Assembly: GCA_963576725.1 (NCBI GenBank)
Contig: OY755242.1
Location: 5,808,240-5,872,239, forward strand
DNA length: 64,000 nucleotides
DNA from: Azorinus chamasolen
Taxonomy: Eukaryota; Mollusca; Bivalvia; Cardiida; Solecurtidae
Reading direction: 5' to 3'
This document shows positions 21,240-33,085 of this stretch, piece by piece. Each line of letters begins with the position of its first letter. Within the stretch, counting starts at the first letter, position 1. The translations under genes and the position numbers were made by a program. Under the pieces are notes generated by a model, which saw only the letters and a list, made by a program, of their open reading frames with translations, ran no database searches and was not told where the DNA came from.

Positions 21240-24200
21240 AATGTGTGCATGTTTAGAGCATACAATGTCTATGCACACACCCTTTCCCCCTAATAAATGC
21301 ACACACTCTTATAATAATGAATTAGGCCATGAGCCAGAGGCCAAAAATTTGGCCATCGGTACCATCTTTGGGGAATAATGCTATCAATGCTTTTTGATAA
21401 GATATAAGTGTCTAGAATCAGAAAATATGTGATAGCAGTAAATCGGTGGTAGCTTTTTGTATTTTTTTCACCAATTTTAACCCCATGGTAAAAATAATGT
21501 TTTCTAAATCTAGCATTAAAGAAAAGACATCATTAAATTTCAAACTGATGTCTCTCTCTTGTTACTGCCTGTATCTACTTGAAAATTGAAAGGCTTGTAG
21601 CTTTAGTTACACATCTTTCATTTATATTGTTATTTTTTCACAAAAAGTGGTTTATATAATGTAAATTATTGCTCATACGTACATGGAATTATGATTACAT
21701 TCATATGTATTTTGCAGAAGTAAAAGTTCTCCTGAGTTTTGCATACCTTCATCATCTTTATAAATAGGCTCATAAAACTTCATATGTATATTCACAGTAA
21801 TGATGGCAATGAATTGACTTCAGACTAGAACCCTTACATCTAGCATCTCTTAATGCAAAGTGTAAGAGTTATGTCCCTTTTAAAACTTTCATACACTCAA
21901 ATTGTGCCAAACCTGAAATATCTTAATAGTTAGCCCCATGGAAGTTCACCAGCATTTCACTATCATTATATCAACGACCAAATTAACGATGAGAACCCTT
22001 TGAGCCAGAACCCAGTCATTGTTTAGGCCAAATTATGTCCCTTTATGAAACTTGTTTGTAGCAGGTAAACTATAAATATCCGATCAACCACTTCAGAGCT
22101 AGCTTATTCATGATATACTCTTATATATTTATTATTCATCATAAGCATTACAACTTGAAATATAGGAAATGGATCCCCTTCCCTCCCTCCTAATGATGAT
22201 GTTGTCTCTAATCAAGTATGCACTTTAGTGAAACAAAACCAAAGTCCCGTAATTTTGCTTACTACACAATTCCCCATCTTCATATCAAGTTGTTTATCTG
22301 TGAAAGTTTTATGCATATATATGCTTTATAGTGAAGAAATTTGCCAAGACCTGTAACTCTGGATAAAATGGTCAGAACAAACATTTCCTTCTTAACGGTC
22401 ATTTTCATATCAATGTTGCCAATTTTTGAAAGTTTGAAGCAAAGCCCCCGTTGGTGTATGATGAGTTGGAAACATAAACGTTGCGAGACATATATAAGAG
22501 CATAGAATGGTGATTGCCATATCAATCATGCTTATACAGACATTCTGTTTTCACTTCAAGGTAATTTGAAGTAAAACGTATTTTGTCTGACCATCTGTTA
22601 GTTTGTACATTGGTACATGTTAAGGCCAGCATTTCAGTTAGCTCAGTCTGTTCAGCGTTCGCTTTCGGACAGGACGCTGTGAATTTGATCGCAGATCGGG
22701 TCATACAAAAGACTTTCAAAATGGTACTAAGGTGGACTGGTTGGCCAGATGTCAGGTAAATGTTACAGAGTATGTGTTGCAGTTTTCAATTATATACACT
22801 ATACACGTTAAATAATCAATTAAACCAGACTTGCTGTATCCCACCCTGTCTCTAATGCTTCTATTAGCACATGATGGCAACGGTCAAGGACTTAATAATC
22901 TTTCATCGGGTACTGGTGATACAGTTGGACAGCAAAGACAGAGTAGTGATAATATATTAAAACATTGAGTTATCAGCAAGTAATGCAGGGTTTAGTCAGG
23001 TGTGATCTGGTTAAAAGAAGCTTCAGAATGATGCATTGCACGACATTCGTTTGGATTCATAAAATGTGATATTTAGTATGGATTTTTCAAAAGCAAAAAG
23101 CAATGACAAAACATGAGAGGGAACCTCCAAATCAAAGTTTAACAATCTGTTATTCATTTGAAACATAATGGATATAAAGGAATTCATGATATGCTAGACA
23201 TAAGCAATACTAAGACATTAGTAAGTTTTGCAGAAGAAATTGACTAGTGTAAACAATGTCCAAGTACATGTTATCGTGCTGCAATAGTAGATAGGATAGA
23301 GTTTGCTCAAACAGAAATTAATTATCAATGTGGTATAAAATATTTGGCCGTAAAAGAATACACATTATGTTTAAATTATAAAGGGAAAAATCAATCAAGA
23401 ACTGTGGTGATGACATCGAAGTAGAGAGTCTAGTCATCAGATGCTAAGCATAACAATTAAACAGATTAGGAAGCATTTGGGGAGGTTTCTAAGTAAATAG
23501 AGTCAACCATTGCATTGGCAATAGAAATATACAGCAAACACTTTTAATGACAGTAAGAAGTTCCCGGCACTTCAGTACTAACTGGATGAAGTAAATGAGC
23601 GTCTGACCATGCAACTGAAGTACTAAATCAAGTTTGTATAACCTGGTCAGGGAATACAGAATACTTCATAATGTATTTGGCTTTTCATGCTGATACATAC
23701 ACCAGCGTCCCACTATATTAGAGATGCGGGACTGGAGCAATGACTCCATGACACCAGGAAGATTACCATCACTATTAATAAAAAGTGCATATGTATTCAC
23801 ACAAAGTTCATGTGTAACTTCGCATTGACTCACCCTTTATAATAATAGTAAGGCAAGCACAGTGGGATTCCCGACCAGGAAAGAAAACCCCTAAGCAAAG
23901 TCCTTAAATTGGTTAGAAATAGGAGATCTGCTTCAAAGTGTTACATGAAGTGCAGACATTTGTCTGTCCCCTACATTCACCATAAGTTTTAGGTCATGCC
24001 AGATGCGACCTTTGCTGTGCAATGATGGAGGGCAATCTTCAACAACTATGCAGCGAATACTTTGCAAAGCGTTTTCAAAAATACAAACGACCAGGCTGTA
24101 ATTCAGAATCTAAATTTTCCAAATTATTATAGTTTATATAAATACTTAAACTGCTCTGATCTGTATTTATGTATTATATTAATTCCCTATTTTGGAATAT

Positions 24201-25190
24201 TTATTTCATTGTGTATTATAGTTTAGGCAATGTTATTTGTTTTGTGCATTGGATGGGTGGTCAGGCAATCAACATTATTGGTTTTTTGGGATGTGTTTTA
24301 AACTTGTGAATGCCTATAATGACTTTCTACACTTATGCCAGTAGCCGGTGAGAATACATGTATTTGCGAGTAGGGCGATTGTTTGTTGTGTATATTTGCT
24401 TTACGTTAGTTTTATCATTCATTTGCCATATAGGGCAAACAATGATCCAACAGGAGAGATTTGAGGAGATCAGAAGAACGCTCTTGTTCTCTGGTTCTTC
24501 AACATTCCAGGTCAGAATTACTATTAGCAGGTCGATACATTATCCTATCACCAGGTTAATATATCTTAGAGCTACCCTCATATGCCGAGTGTAAAGCAAA
24601 TGCGAAACATGAATAATGTTAAAACCTTTTTAATAACATTTGGGACAATCCTTTCAACCTCAGTCTAATGGGAATCATGTTGAAGAAGATCTTGCAGAAC
24701 AATGACATGACATGTTTTCTGTAGCTCACTTGTCAGTGACCACGGTCAGAGAAAAACAAACGTTTTCAGAGAAAGGACACAGAGGGTTTTTGTTCACTTT
24801 TTAACTAAACTGCCCCTTTTTCTAAATCTAAACAACATGTCATTCAGATGTGCCATTCACCAGCCTACATATTAAAATCCTGATTATAAATTCAAAAATG
24901 TAATTGATCTTTATTGTGTTGTAACCATATTGGATACCTCCGTGCGACAATGAAATCACTAAAAGCATGTATGTTAGATTGACACAGATGTCCATCAAGA
25001 ATGACCCATAGTTCATCTACGAATATTTAATTGTTTTCGAACCAATACGGACGACCCGCCACATCCCATATTACAGGCTACTACCTTATTTTGGGATAAA
25101 GTGGAAACTGGACCAATAAATAAATAATGATCAGGTCCAAATGAAACTAGAATTGTTTTTATACAAAAACTGATCCCCCACCCACCCCGC
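21240..25190. other. Long stretch without a recognised gene
   Basis: Nearly 4 kb of AT-rich sequence with no ORF above about 80 codons and no recognisable protein. A tRNA-like SINE head lies at 22620-22760. An inverted pair (20820-20869 and 24168-24216) may bound an old element. A nearby hairpin lies at 20862-20950. Confidence 0.4.
22620..22760 (+). repeat. tRNA-like SINE head (degenerate)
   Basis: CAGTTAGCTCAGTCTGTTCA resembles a Pol III A box context. The B box (GTGAATTTGATCGC) is poor. It is followed by AAAGACTTTCAAAATGGTAC, as in molluscan tRNA-derived SINEs. Short and diverged. Confidence 0.4.
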
Positions 25191-25199
25191 GATGACAAA

Positions 25200-25720
25200 G
25201 TATCCCATGTACAAATTTCAAAGTCCTAGAACTCTGTAGAAAATCGTTGAACCACCGGAACAGAAATAATATAAGCACAACTAGGCATAGTGAGATCAAT
25301 GCTATTAAGTTTCATGAAAATCCGACATGTCTTGGGGAAACCGTTTGTGAAACACTATGCCATCGACTTTTGACCCTGATGGATAACTTTGACCTTTGAC
25401 CCATTGACCATGGAGTTGAACGCGACACATCGTCTTTGTGTGGTGAACATTTTGTGCCTGGCTATTTTGAAATCCATGCACAGAAAATCATCGACCCGGA
25501 GCAGGAATAAGATAAACACAACTAGGCATAGTGCTAATCAATCCTATGAAATTTCATGAAAATCCGATAAAAGGTTTTGGAGAAACAGCACGGATAAATT
25601 GAAATCGGACAGACGAACGGACGGACGGAGGGAGAGCAGACGTACAGACGCACAGACAGATGGACGCCGCACACAAAAACAATATCCTTCCCCAGTATAC
25701 TGATGGGGGAGACATAACTA
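25200..25720 (+). repeat. Dispersed repeat with internal duplication and GGAC tail
   Basis: Two related halves: CAACTAGGCATAGTG and TTTCATGAAAATCCGA occur near 25275-25330 and again near 25515-25568. The second ends in a GGAC/CAGA tetranucleotide run at 25610-25665 and ACTGATGGGGGAG. The style is that of molluscan non-coding repeats with GGAC tails. Confidence 0.6.
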
Positions 25721-25798
25721 GCAGGTACATTGGTTACTAAAATAATAAGAATATCAAGTTTTAAGCAAACTTGCAGATTGGGAAACTTGCGTCTATAA

Positions 25799-25890
25799 AT
25801 GGACAGACAGACAGGCGGATGAATGGACGGGCATATAGATGGACAGACATATGGGGTGGACAGATGGAAAGACAGTCGGACTGACAACCT
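25799..25890 (+). repeat. GGACAGACA-type simple repeat
   Basis: Imperfect GGACAGACAGACAGGCGGAT units. Apparent Ser/Pro/Cys-rich open frames on the minus strand come from this composition. Confidence 0.75.
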
Positions 25891-26300
25891 GATTCGGGTA
25901 TATCATCATAATTTCGTTGTTGGGGTATGATACCAAGTGTTGTAAATCTGAAATCGTTAGCTTTACTTTTCAATGCTAATTTTGTCTGGAAATGCAGATA
26001 TTGTATAGCATAATATAAAACACAATAACACATAGAAAGCTACCATCGATGCAATGCTATCACATATTTTCTAACTCTATAGATGTATATGTTGTAAAAA
26101 ATTACAATGAGAATTATTCCCCTGAGATGGTACCGACCAACCCTACTGGCTCATCGACTAAATGGGTAAACTATTACATAAACAAATATGTTTTCAATAT
26201 GATATAAACCAAACAGCCAGCATTATAATTACTATGGTTACTATATGGATACTAAGAAAATAACGATCTCGATGATATCGATCGTGCGATTTGTTGTGAG

Positions 26301-26420
26301 TACAGTCAAACCTGTTTAACGTGACCATGTTTCGATTACATATGGGAGACGTAAACAACAGGTGGGTGCTAAATCAAGCGTTTTGCATGACATGTGTCCT
26401 GCATTAGACTACCACATGCT
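26301..26420 (+). repeat. T-type MITE remnant
   Basis: TACAGTCAAACCTGTTTAAC on the left resembles the Tigger/mariner-type terminus. CAGGTGGGTGCTAAATCAAG and CCTGCATTAGACTACCAC are hairpin flanks. The right terminus is not found. Confidence 0.5.
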
Positions 26421-26522
26421 TTAATACTCAGATATACATATCACTTCAATGGTCCATTGAGAGAGGCTGTACTAAACGTGTTGCACGTATTACTATAACT
26501 ATTTTGCCTTTTTATCTCAGAC

Positions 26523-26753
26523 TTAATGCATTACCTCGTACAAGCGTCTTTTCACGCCTTTGCAAAAATAGACCAACATCAGATGGCTCATGTAGGAGCC
26601 GTCTGATCAGGGTCTGCTCTGGTTGCTAATTAACTGTATAGACCTGATGCTACAGTGTCAGCAATGCAAACAAAAACATGTGTTTATATACCACTATAAA
26701 AGTTAGCTAATAGATATTCATAATGTCATTATTTCCTACATGTAAATGGTTAA
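26523..26753 (+). mobile_element. TTAA MITE subfamily A
   Basis: CTTAATGCATTACCTCGTAC on the left, TACATGTAAATGGTTAA on the right. The hairpin is AAAATAGACCAACATCAGAT, GGCTCATGTAGGAGCC, GTCTGATCAGGGTCTGCTCT. About 231 bp, moderately diverged. Confidence 0.7.
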
Positions 26754-26909
26754 AAAATGATATCATGTTTAAATATCCGTTGTGGTAGAATTCACTGTAT
26801 AAAGGATTATATATGATATATTGCATTTGTGTCATCTGATTTTCCAATTGTGTAATACAATACTATAATAGTCTCTCCTGGCAACGTTCTGCAATTCGTT
26901 TGTTCCGTA

Positions 26910-27261
26910 TTAACCCTCTACTCCATGGATATTCATTCAAAAATAAATAATGACGTGATGAATATTAATCTAATTATTTCTAGTGTGGTACTTCCATCGT
27001 TCCCCTAATGTTTGTTTGCTGTGTCTTTGTGCATCTGTTTTTGTTTTTAGATATGCTAATTCATTTACTGTTCTTCTTTTGTAACGATGCTGTTCGGGCG
27101 ACTGTGTGTTCTGCATGCAGTGTTTCCTGTATGACTCACACATTTACTTTACCATGGTAGTAACTGTAGAATCAGATCATAATCTCATTAGCGAACATGT
27201 TATATTGGTCTACTATCTTTGCAAATGCGTCAAATGGCGTTTCAATGGTAGAAAGGGTTAA
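26910..27261 (-). mobile_element. TTAA MITE subfamily A, interrupted by an RPT1 tail
   Basis: Left end TTAACCCTCTACTCCATGGA, right end GGTAGAAAGGGTTAA. The A interior runs to CTAGTGTGG, breaks at about 26983, and resumes near 27159 with TAGTAACTGTAGAATCAGAT, as in the uninterrupted copy at 30.5 kb. The hairpin has decayed. Confidence 0.7.
26984..27158 (+). repeat. RPT1 tail inserted in subfamily A MITE
   Basis: GGTACTTCCATCGTTCCCCT, GTTCGGGCGACTGTGTGTTC and GTGTTTCCTGTATGACTCAC match the RPT1 3' part. It starts just inside the GGCGGTACTTCC block, the same region where the 1265-1436 copy starts, which suggests a preferred truncation point. Confidence 0.65.
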
Positions 27262-27868
27262 TCACAACCGGTTTGAAAGGCCGGAAATTATGATTTTCTT
27301 CCGCCCTTTAGTGGTTAACTCAGACAGCATTGTACGTACATACACATTGTCTATAAAAGTAGGTGCTTGCTAAACCATTTACTCTATAAATGCTTGCACG
27401 CATTTTAACGCCTTTCCTAACAAGGCAATTAGTCAGGGGTTGTTCTGTTAGAATAGTATGGACTTACATAGATATTTTTCTATAGTTTTTTGTCGGGAGT
27501 AAACTTCTCTGTACGAAAATGCCATTATCGAAATTCATATCATTTGTATCCATGATATAATTATCTCTTACATTAATATCCACAAAGTAAAGTGTTAATG
27601 ATTTAAATTAAAAACAAAACAGAGACCTCCTGGCGGAGTTTTGCATAATATTAGACTGCCTGTGTAACAGCGCAAACATAAATTACGTTGTAGAGATTTT
27701 ACTGTATTTCAAATTAACCTAATAGTATCAGACTCAATGAATTACATAATTATTTCCCTATTTTACCATTTTGCAAAGGTTCATCACATTGTGGTGAGTT
27801 ACATTAGGAAAATCGTTCAGAAAGGCATAAGGAAAACAATCCTGGTTGACGTATTAGAGGCTGACATC

Positions 27869-28019
27869 TGGGTCCATGCTTATAAAACATTTGGTTGAGT
27901 CTGAGTTCGTTCTCAAGATTTTGATTGGTCAGATTTGAGCCTTTGAACTCAAATTTGACCAATCAAAAGCTTGAGAATGAAACTCAGACTCAACTAAAAG
28001 CTTTATAAGCATGGACCCA
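27869..28019. repeat. Long palindrome P, copy 1 (151 bp)
   Basis: TGGGTCCATGCTTATAAAAC begins one arm and GCTTTATAAGCATGGACCCA ends the other. The arms of about 73 bp pair with few mismatches around the centre at TTTGAACTC. Both arms carry TTGATTGGTCAGATTTGAG or its complement, giving opposed CCAAT motifs. Confidence 0.9.
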
Positions 28020-28054
28020 TATTGATTCAGTGAAGTGATTTGGTAATAACAGTC

Positions 28055-28233
28055 TGGGTCCATGCTTATAAAACTTTTAGTTGAGTCTGAGAACGTTCTC
28101 AAGCATTTGATTGGTCAGATTTGAGCCTTTGGCTCAAATCTGACCAATCAAAAGCTTGAGAACTCAAATCTGACCAATCAAAAGCCTGAGAACGAAACTC
28201 AGACTCAACTAAAAGCTTTATAAGCATGGACCC
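28055..28233. repeat. Long palindrome P, copy 2 with internal duplication
   Basis: Same arms as copy 1, but the right half contains an extra copy of GAACTCAAATCTGACCAATC AAAAGC. The centre is GAGCCTTTGGCTC. It lies only 36 bp from copy 1, and a further arm fragment (TTTCGTTCTCAAGCTTTTGA) follows at 28237-28256. Confidence 0.9.
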
Positions 28234-28771
28234 TGATTTCGTTCTCAAGCTTTTGACGGACACTTCTTTAATATAATTTAGCGCCGAAAACTCTATACGG
28301 ATGTGTTCGATGGAAATCGCTTTCTCCACCCAAAATGTAGTGGAGTTAAAAGGAGCCAATTTATTCTGTTTCACATCGGTCATATCAGTCAGTATGTAGG
28401 ATGCTAATCTTAAATGTCAAGAAATATAGAAAACTTCAGTTTTGAGAGTTTGTAGGCCACTTCGATACTGCAATGGTGTACGGAGATATCTTTAACATTC
28501 TCAAGTATAGGCATTATTTTATATAAAAAAACAACCTTCAAGTATGTGTGGTATTGAACAGGCATGTTTAACCAGCATGTGACTTGTGTATAACACGTGA
28601 TAGTACCATATACATCCTGAGAGCGTCAGTGATATATTTCCAAATATGAGAACCGTTTATGTTTGGCGTTATGTCCGCCTCAACCAGACTACCGTTCTGT
28701 TTCATTGTTGTGTACATAGTTACCAAATACATTTCGTTGGAATTTGATACTGTTGTCATGTATATGTGGTG

Positions 28772-29061
28772 TGTGGTGGTCTAGTGGTGACTACCAATCC
28801 GGAGGTCCGGGGTTTATATCCCGGTCCCTCCCGGAAATTTCAGATACGCTTTTCAGTGTCTCCAACCCACACCTCCTCTCCACCCAGGGGATAAAATGGG
28901 TACCCGTGAGGGTCACTAGCCGATGCTGCTGTTGCATGATTGCGCCATATGCTAGCAGTGCTCAATATTGTAGGCGAATTACTTTATGACCAGGGAGGTA
29001 ATTGTGTAGTTGGCTGAGCGGTCCATCGGACTGAAAGTAGAGTATAACTAGGTACTTTACT
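28772..29061 (+). mobile_element. tRNA-derived SINE, copy 1
   Basis: The head GTGGTCTAGTGGTGAC and GGTCCGGGGTTTATATCCCG carry A-box-like and B-box-like motifs, with about 10 nt lost between them compared with the 62.6-kb copy. The body is CCTCTCCACCCAGGGG, GGGTACCCGTGAGGGTCACT, GCTAGCAGTGCTCAATATTG. The 3' end is TATAACTAGGTACTTTAC. Confidence 0.85.
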
Positions 29062-30130
29062 TTTATATTTTGTCTTGTTTCATTGAGCTTTGGCTTTTCT
29101 AATGTTTATTTAATAATCATGTTTACGTAGCTCTCCATGAATGTATTTTATGATGTCATATAAACACGGGAGAGGGTGGACATGGCAGAAACAGAAAACA
29201 CATACGGTAAAAACTCGATTATTCGAACACTAGAACTAAATCAAGTACAGTTATCAGTCTTTAAGACAGGTGACAGCTTAATTCAGGATGAACGTCATGC
29301 AGTAGATTCCTCTAGGAACATCAATTCTTAGTTATTAAAATTTTAGTTTGTGATTAAACAAAGCAGACCCTGATCACGTGTAATATCTGTATTTTCCGTG
29401 TTTGTAAACTCGTCATTTGCGCTTGCGACGGGTAAATTGTCAAATGAAAGTAAATATGAAAATATATAAAAACCAAACATATTCACAGATAAATATGCAA
29501 TCGGTGCTCATATTATTTTACGTTTTTATTACTGTTATACTTTCATACTAAAACAGGAACTGCAGTATTCCTCCTTACTGTCTTTTAGTTTTTCCACTGA
29601 CATTGTCACAACTGTACTAACCTATGCAATAGGGTTGGGTGCAGATTTCACAAGGATCAAAACTGTTTGCCACTGTGGCAATGTCTGCTTTAAAAAAGTG
29701 AAAGAAAATCATCATGCACGAAACCTGCAGCAGACAACAAATGTTATATACGATTTTATTTGCTAAGACATTATGTGGCAGTGAAACATTTGTTTATATC
29801 AAATGTTTTGTATGATTATGATATGCCGTAATGTTGTGAGGCATGTCCTACTGAGTGGACCGTGGTCAACGTCTGCTAATACGAAGGCAGAAATGAATAG
29901 CGACATAAGAAGTGCTATTAACTTGTGATTGAACCTTGCTAGTACACAGTCAAACACATTAATCATGTCCGGGTCATATGTAATGGTTGAACTAATTCAA
30001 TTATTTTTTAAGATGCAGATGTGCTGAATATGAAGTTATATTTACAAGAATGCTTTATTGTATGTTATTAACGATAGCCTTTGATATATACCAACATTTA
30101 AGATACTGACTTACCTTTTTTTTTAAATGT
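29062..30130. other. Stretch with no recognised feature
   Basis: AT-rich sequence with no credible ORF. A short fragment AACAAAGCAGACCCTGATCA at about 29354-29374 looks like the left arm of a subfamily A hairpin. Confidence 0.35.
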
Positions 30131-30137
30131 TTTCTTC

Positions 30138-30343
30138 CTTACGTCTTTCGCTGCCAATGTCGCATGTGTGATAACCTAAGCAAACAGTTTGGATCCAGAC
30201 TAGACGACGAGTAACTCGACGTCTAATCAGGATCCAAACGGTTTGTTACTGTGACTATTTTATGAAACGAAAATGTAGGAAAATAAAATTTGTAGCAGAC
30301 GACTAAGGTTGCATACGACAAAGTTCGGCAGCAAAATAATTAA
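30138..30343 (+). mobile_element. TTAA MITE subfamily C
   Basis: CTTACGTCTTTCGCTGCCAA on the left and TTCGGCAGCAAAATAATTAA on the right. Hairpin AAACAGTTTGGATCCAGACT, AGACGACGAG, TAACTCGACGTCT, AATCAGGATCCAAACGGTTT. The left TTAA has mutated to TTAC. A stem change (CGCC to CGAC) is matched on the other arm. Confidence 0.82.
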
Positions 30344-30483
30344 AACAGAGGCTGACCTCATATTGTTTTAGCTTAGTCTTTTGATAAAAGCGGTTAGAGG
30401 GTAACACCTGTTTGGGACGTATACTGTAATGGATAATTCTATATAATGTTTTTGCAAACAGTTTAGGTCCAGATGAGACTCTT

Positions 30484-30709
30484 ATTACCCTAATATTGAC
30501 AATTTCCCTGATGAATATTCATGTAGGAATTAAGATTATTTTTTATTGTGGCATATGAACACATGGCATTTTGGCTCAGAAAGAAGCTGTAGAATCAGAT
30601 CTACAAACAGAGCAGACCCTGATCAGACGGCTCCTATAGGAGTCGTCTGATCTTGGTCTACTATGTTTGCAGATGCGTTCAAGTGCGCTTACATAAGGGA
30701 AAGGGTTAA
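30484..30709 (-). mobile_element. TTAA MITE subfamily A, complete
   Basis: Right end TAAGGGAAAGGGTTAA. Hairpin AACAGAGCAGACCCTGATCA, GACGGCTCCTATAGGAGTCG, TCTGATCTTGGTCTACTATG. The interior CTGATGAATATTCATG and ATATGAACACATGGCA serve as the reference for the interrupted copy at 26.9 kb. Confidence 0.82.
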
Positions 30710-30904
30710 ACTGGCATCTCATTAGGATCAAGCCTGTTCGATAGTGGTATCATGCATCGGAAACAAAATTGAATAACAATAGATGTTAGAGTAGATGCCA
30801 ACTAAGGCAAAACCTGTATTATGCTAACATAAACACAGGTCTAATTATGGGTGTGTAAGGCAGGTCGTAGTTTGATGTAGGTCACATGTTAATGCCTATA
30901 ATAT

Positions 30905-30992
30905 TTCTGGAGGACTGTGGCAAACAGTACAGATCTTGAGCACACCTCTAGGTACACTCCCTCTCGGTCTACACTGTTTTCAAATGTCAATA
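30905..30992 (+). repeat. F-type hairpin
   Basis: GGCAAACAGTACAGATCTTG and CTCGGTCTACACTGTTTTCA are the two arms around CCTCTAGGTACACTCC. Imperfect. Confidence 0.5.
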
Positions 30993-31504
30993 TACCCGTA
31001 TCCAATATTCATGAGGTTTATTGTACTAAAGTAGATCTTAACGCGTTACACTAAACAACTTTGGTTCAATTTAAAATTCTTCAAGTGGTTACTCCGCATG
31101 CAGGAGACTAAGGAGAAGAAGAAAAAACAACACGTTCATATTTGTATTCTTAGCACGAACACCACAATAGGATTATGTGTTTTAGCGAGTTATATCAAGA
31201 TATCCTAATCCCATGGAATTTCTTAACATTAAGATAAAAGCCTGGAACACGAGCTTTCTGTCATTGTAGTCATGAATAATATAGGGCCAATTTGCATATC
31301 AACAGCTTTATCTGGGGATTTTTGTTAAAGTAATGCACGAACACTTGTCGCCTTAAATACCATTCCAATCTTATTTCCTGACATTTTCTGTGCCTTTATT
31401 GAAATCAGTTGTGTACCCATACAAATAGCGAATATCGACATCAATCACAAGACATTGGAGATCAGAAAATGATAACGTATAAACAACCATTCAAATCGAA
31501 TTGA

Positions 31505-31690
31505 CCCCGAAATCATATACAGTAACATCTCAAGTATTCTATATGTTTGTATAGAGGAATAAAAAACCCTTTTAGGCAAGTGACTGCTTAATGCATGGTG
31601 ACAGTCATGCTGACAGTTCATAGAGGAACTTTCTTCATGCTTTTGACCGTGTATTAAGCTGCCATCTGTCTTAACGATCAATAATGATAA
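31505..31690 (+). repeat. T-type MITE, right end disrupted
   Basis: TACAGTAACATCTCAAGTAT on the left, then GGCAAGTGACTGCTTAATGC, CATAGAGGAACTTTC, GTGTATTAAGCTGCCATCTG. A subfamily E element follows at 31695, where the T right terminus would be expected. Confidence 0.6.
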
Positions 31691-31694
31691 TGTT

Positions 31695-31914
31695 CTAACT
31701 CTTCGCTTGCTGTGCACGTCAATATACCTACCTGTAAATAGTGAAGACCCATCTGGGTCTGTAATATTTACAAGTTGGTTGTACAACCAGTACACTCCAC
31801 AGCAGTGATTGCGTAGCGAAATATGTGTACAAATTGAAGATATATGTAATTATACAACAGGGCATGGATAAAGTAGGATAAATGTATTTTAAAATTCAGC
31901 AAGAGAATGGTTAA
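31695..31914 (-). mobile_element. TTAA MITE subfamily E, inverted copy
   Basis: Left CTAACTCTTCGCTTGCTG, right CAGCAAGAGAATGGTTAA. Contains TACCTACCTGTAAATAGTGA and GTGCACTCC-type blocks (ACCAGTACACTCCACAGCAG). The hairpin core GAGACAGCTCC has been deleted. Confidence 0.78.
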
Positions 31915-32819
31915 CCAATTTCAATGGTGTAGCAACTATGCAAGACGCAATTTTCATATGTTTAGTTGCAGGCATTACAGAAGTATCTCCCCTTAAACTT
32001 TGAGTATTTTTGAGTGTTGGTCCTGTTACATCGGTAGTTAGTGTCACAAACTTGGTTTAACAATCAAATCTGCCGTGCGGGGGTATTTATCACATTTAGG
32101 CCTACACTGTCATAACTTGTACAGATGCATATATTACAATGGTGAAACATTAACGAAGCCATGGCAAGCTTCGCGAATGAGAAACAATGCTCATGTGAAT
32201 GTTATATCAGCAATAGTAAAGTGCGAAGATCACTAGAAGCGAAGAGCATACCAATCGAAATTGAATTGACCAGATATATAGAAAATAACAATCAATTCAA
32301 TTGAAATACCGGTACTGTCCATGAAACATTCAACTGCATTTCTCTTATTTGTAATGCCAGAAATAAAATTTTACATTGTGTTGCATTTACAACGTGTCTG
32401 GTTGTATGAGTATTGTATTCGTCCATGTTCTGATTCCATTGACATACGTATGAATATCTAATATTCTACCATCAAATGGCAGTCAACAGGCTGGCCTATG
32501 GATAAGAGTAGTACTGGTCTATCAGCATCTCTCAGTCAAAGCATACTTGACTAGATATAATTGCCTCAGAAAGGGTTTGACTGAGGCATCATGTAAAAAA
32601 ACATATACTAATAAGATTCCCTACTACCTCTTTATACCTACAGCTCTGATCAAATTCAAATTAGATCCACTGGACAACTCCGCAGTGTTAATTTACACCG
32701 CATTCGACGCATTACGTGGCTGAATTTGCTAATCAAAGCCAGGACATGAGAACTTTAACATGAGTTTTCACCATTGACAAGCTGTAATAATGGTGTCTGA
32801 TTAAACTCAAGATTTTGCT

Positions 32820-32890
32820 CGTTAACGTTTTCGACCATGATGAGAAGCCGAGATACTCGGTGTCTCGTCTGGAAACTAGCTGCTTGCAAA
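32820..32890 (+). repeat. Subfamily C-like hairpin fragment
   Basis: GACCATGATGAGAAGCCGAG ATACTCGGTGTCTCGTC recalls the C stem with an AT-containing loop. No termini are visible. Confidence 0.4.
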
Positions 32891-32899
32891 TACCAGTCA

Positions 32900-33085
32900 G
32901 TCTGGGTCCATGCTTATAAAACTTTTAGTTGAGTCTAAGTTCGTTCTCAAGTTTTTGATTGGTCAGATTTGAGCCTTTGGCTCAAATCTGACCAATCAAA
33001 AGCTTTAGAACTCAAATCTGACCAATCAAAAGCTTGAGAACGAAACTCAGACTCAACTAAAAGCTTTATAAGCATGGACCCAGAC
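32900..33085. repeat. Long palindrome P, copy 3 (186 bp)
   Basis: Arms from GTCTGGGTCCATGCTTATAA to TTATAAGCATGGACCCAGAC. It carries the same internal duplication as copy 2 (GAACTCAAATCTGACCAATC AAAAGC), so the two share a derived form. Opposed ATTGG and CCAAT motifs are kept. Confidence 0.9.

Noticed and set aside
25534..25887. Minus-strand Ser/Pro/Cys-rich frame
   Set aside because: It is a translation of GGAC/CAGA tetranucleotide repeats.
27869..28019. Transcription terminator or rho-independent hairpin
   Set aside because: The setting is eukaryotic, the arms are far longer than a terminator, and there is no following T run tied to a gene.
28099..28383. Minus-strand frame with repeated SQAFDWSDL
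   Set aside because: The repeat in the peptide is the internal duplication of palindrome P, not a protein repeat.
31445..31795. Minus-strand frame of 116 codons
   Set aside because: It crosses a T-type element and a subfamily E MITE, both non-coding repeats.
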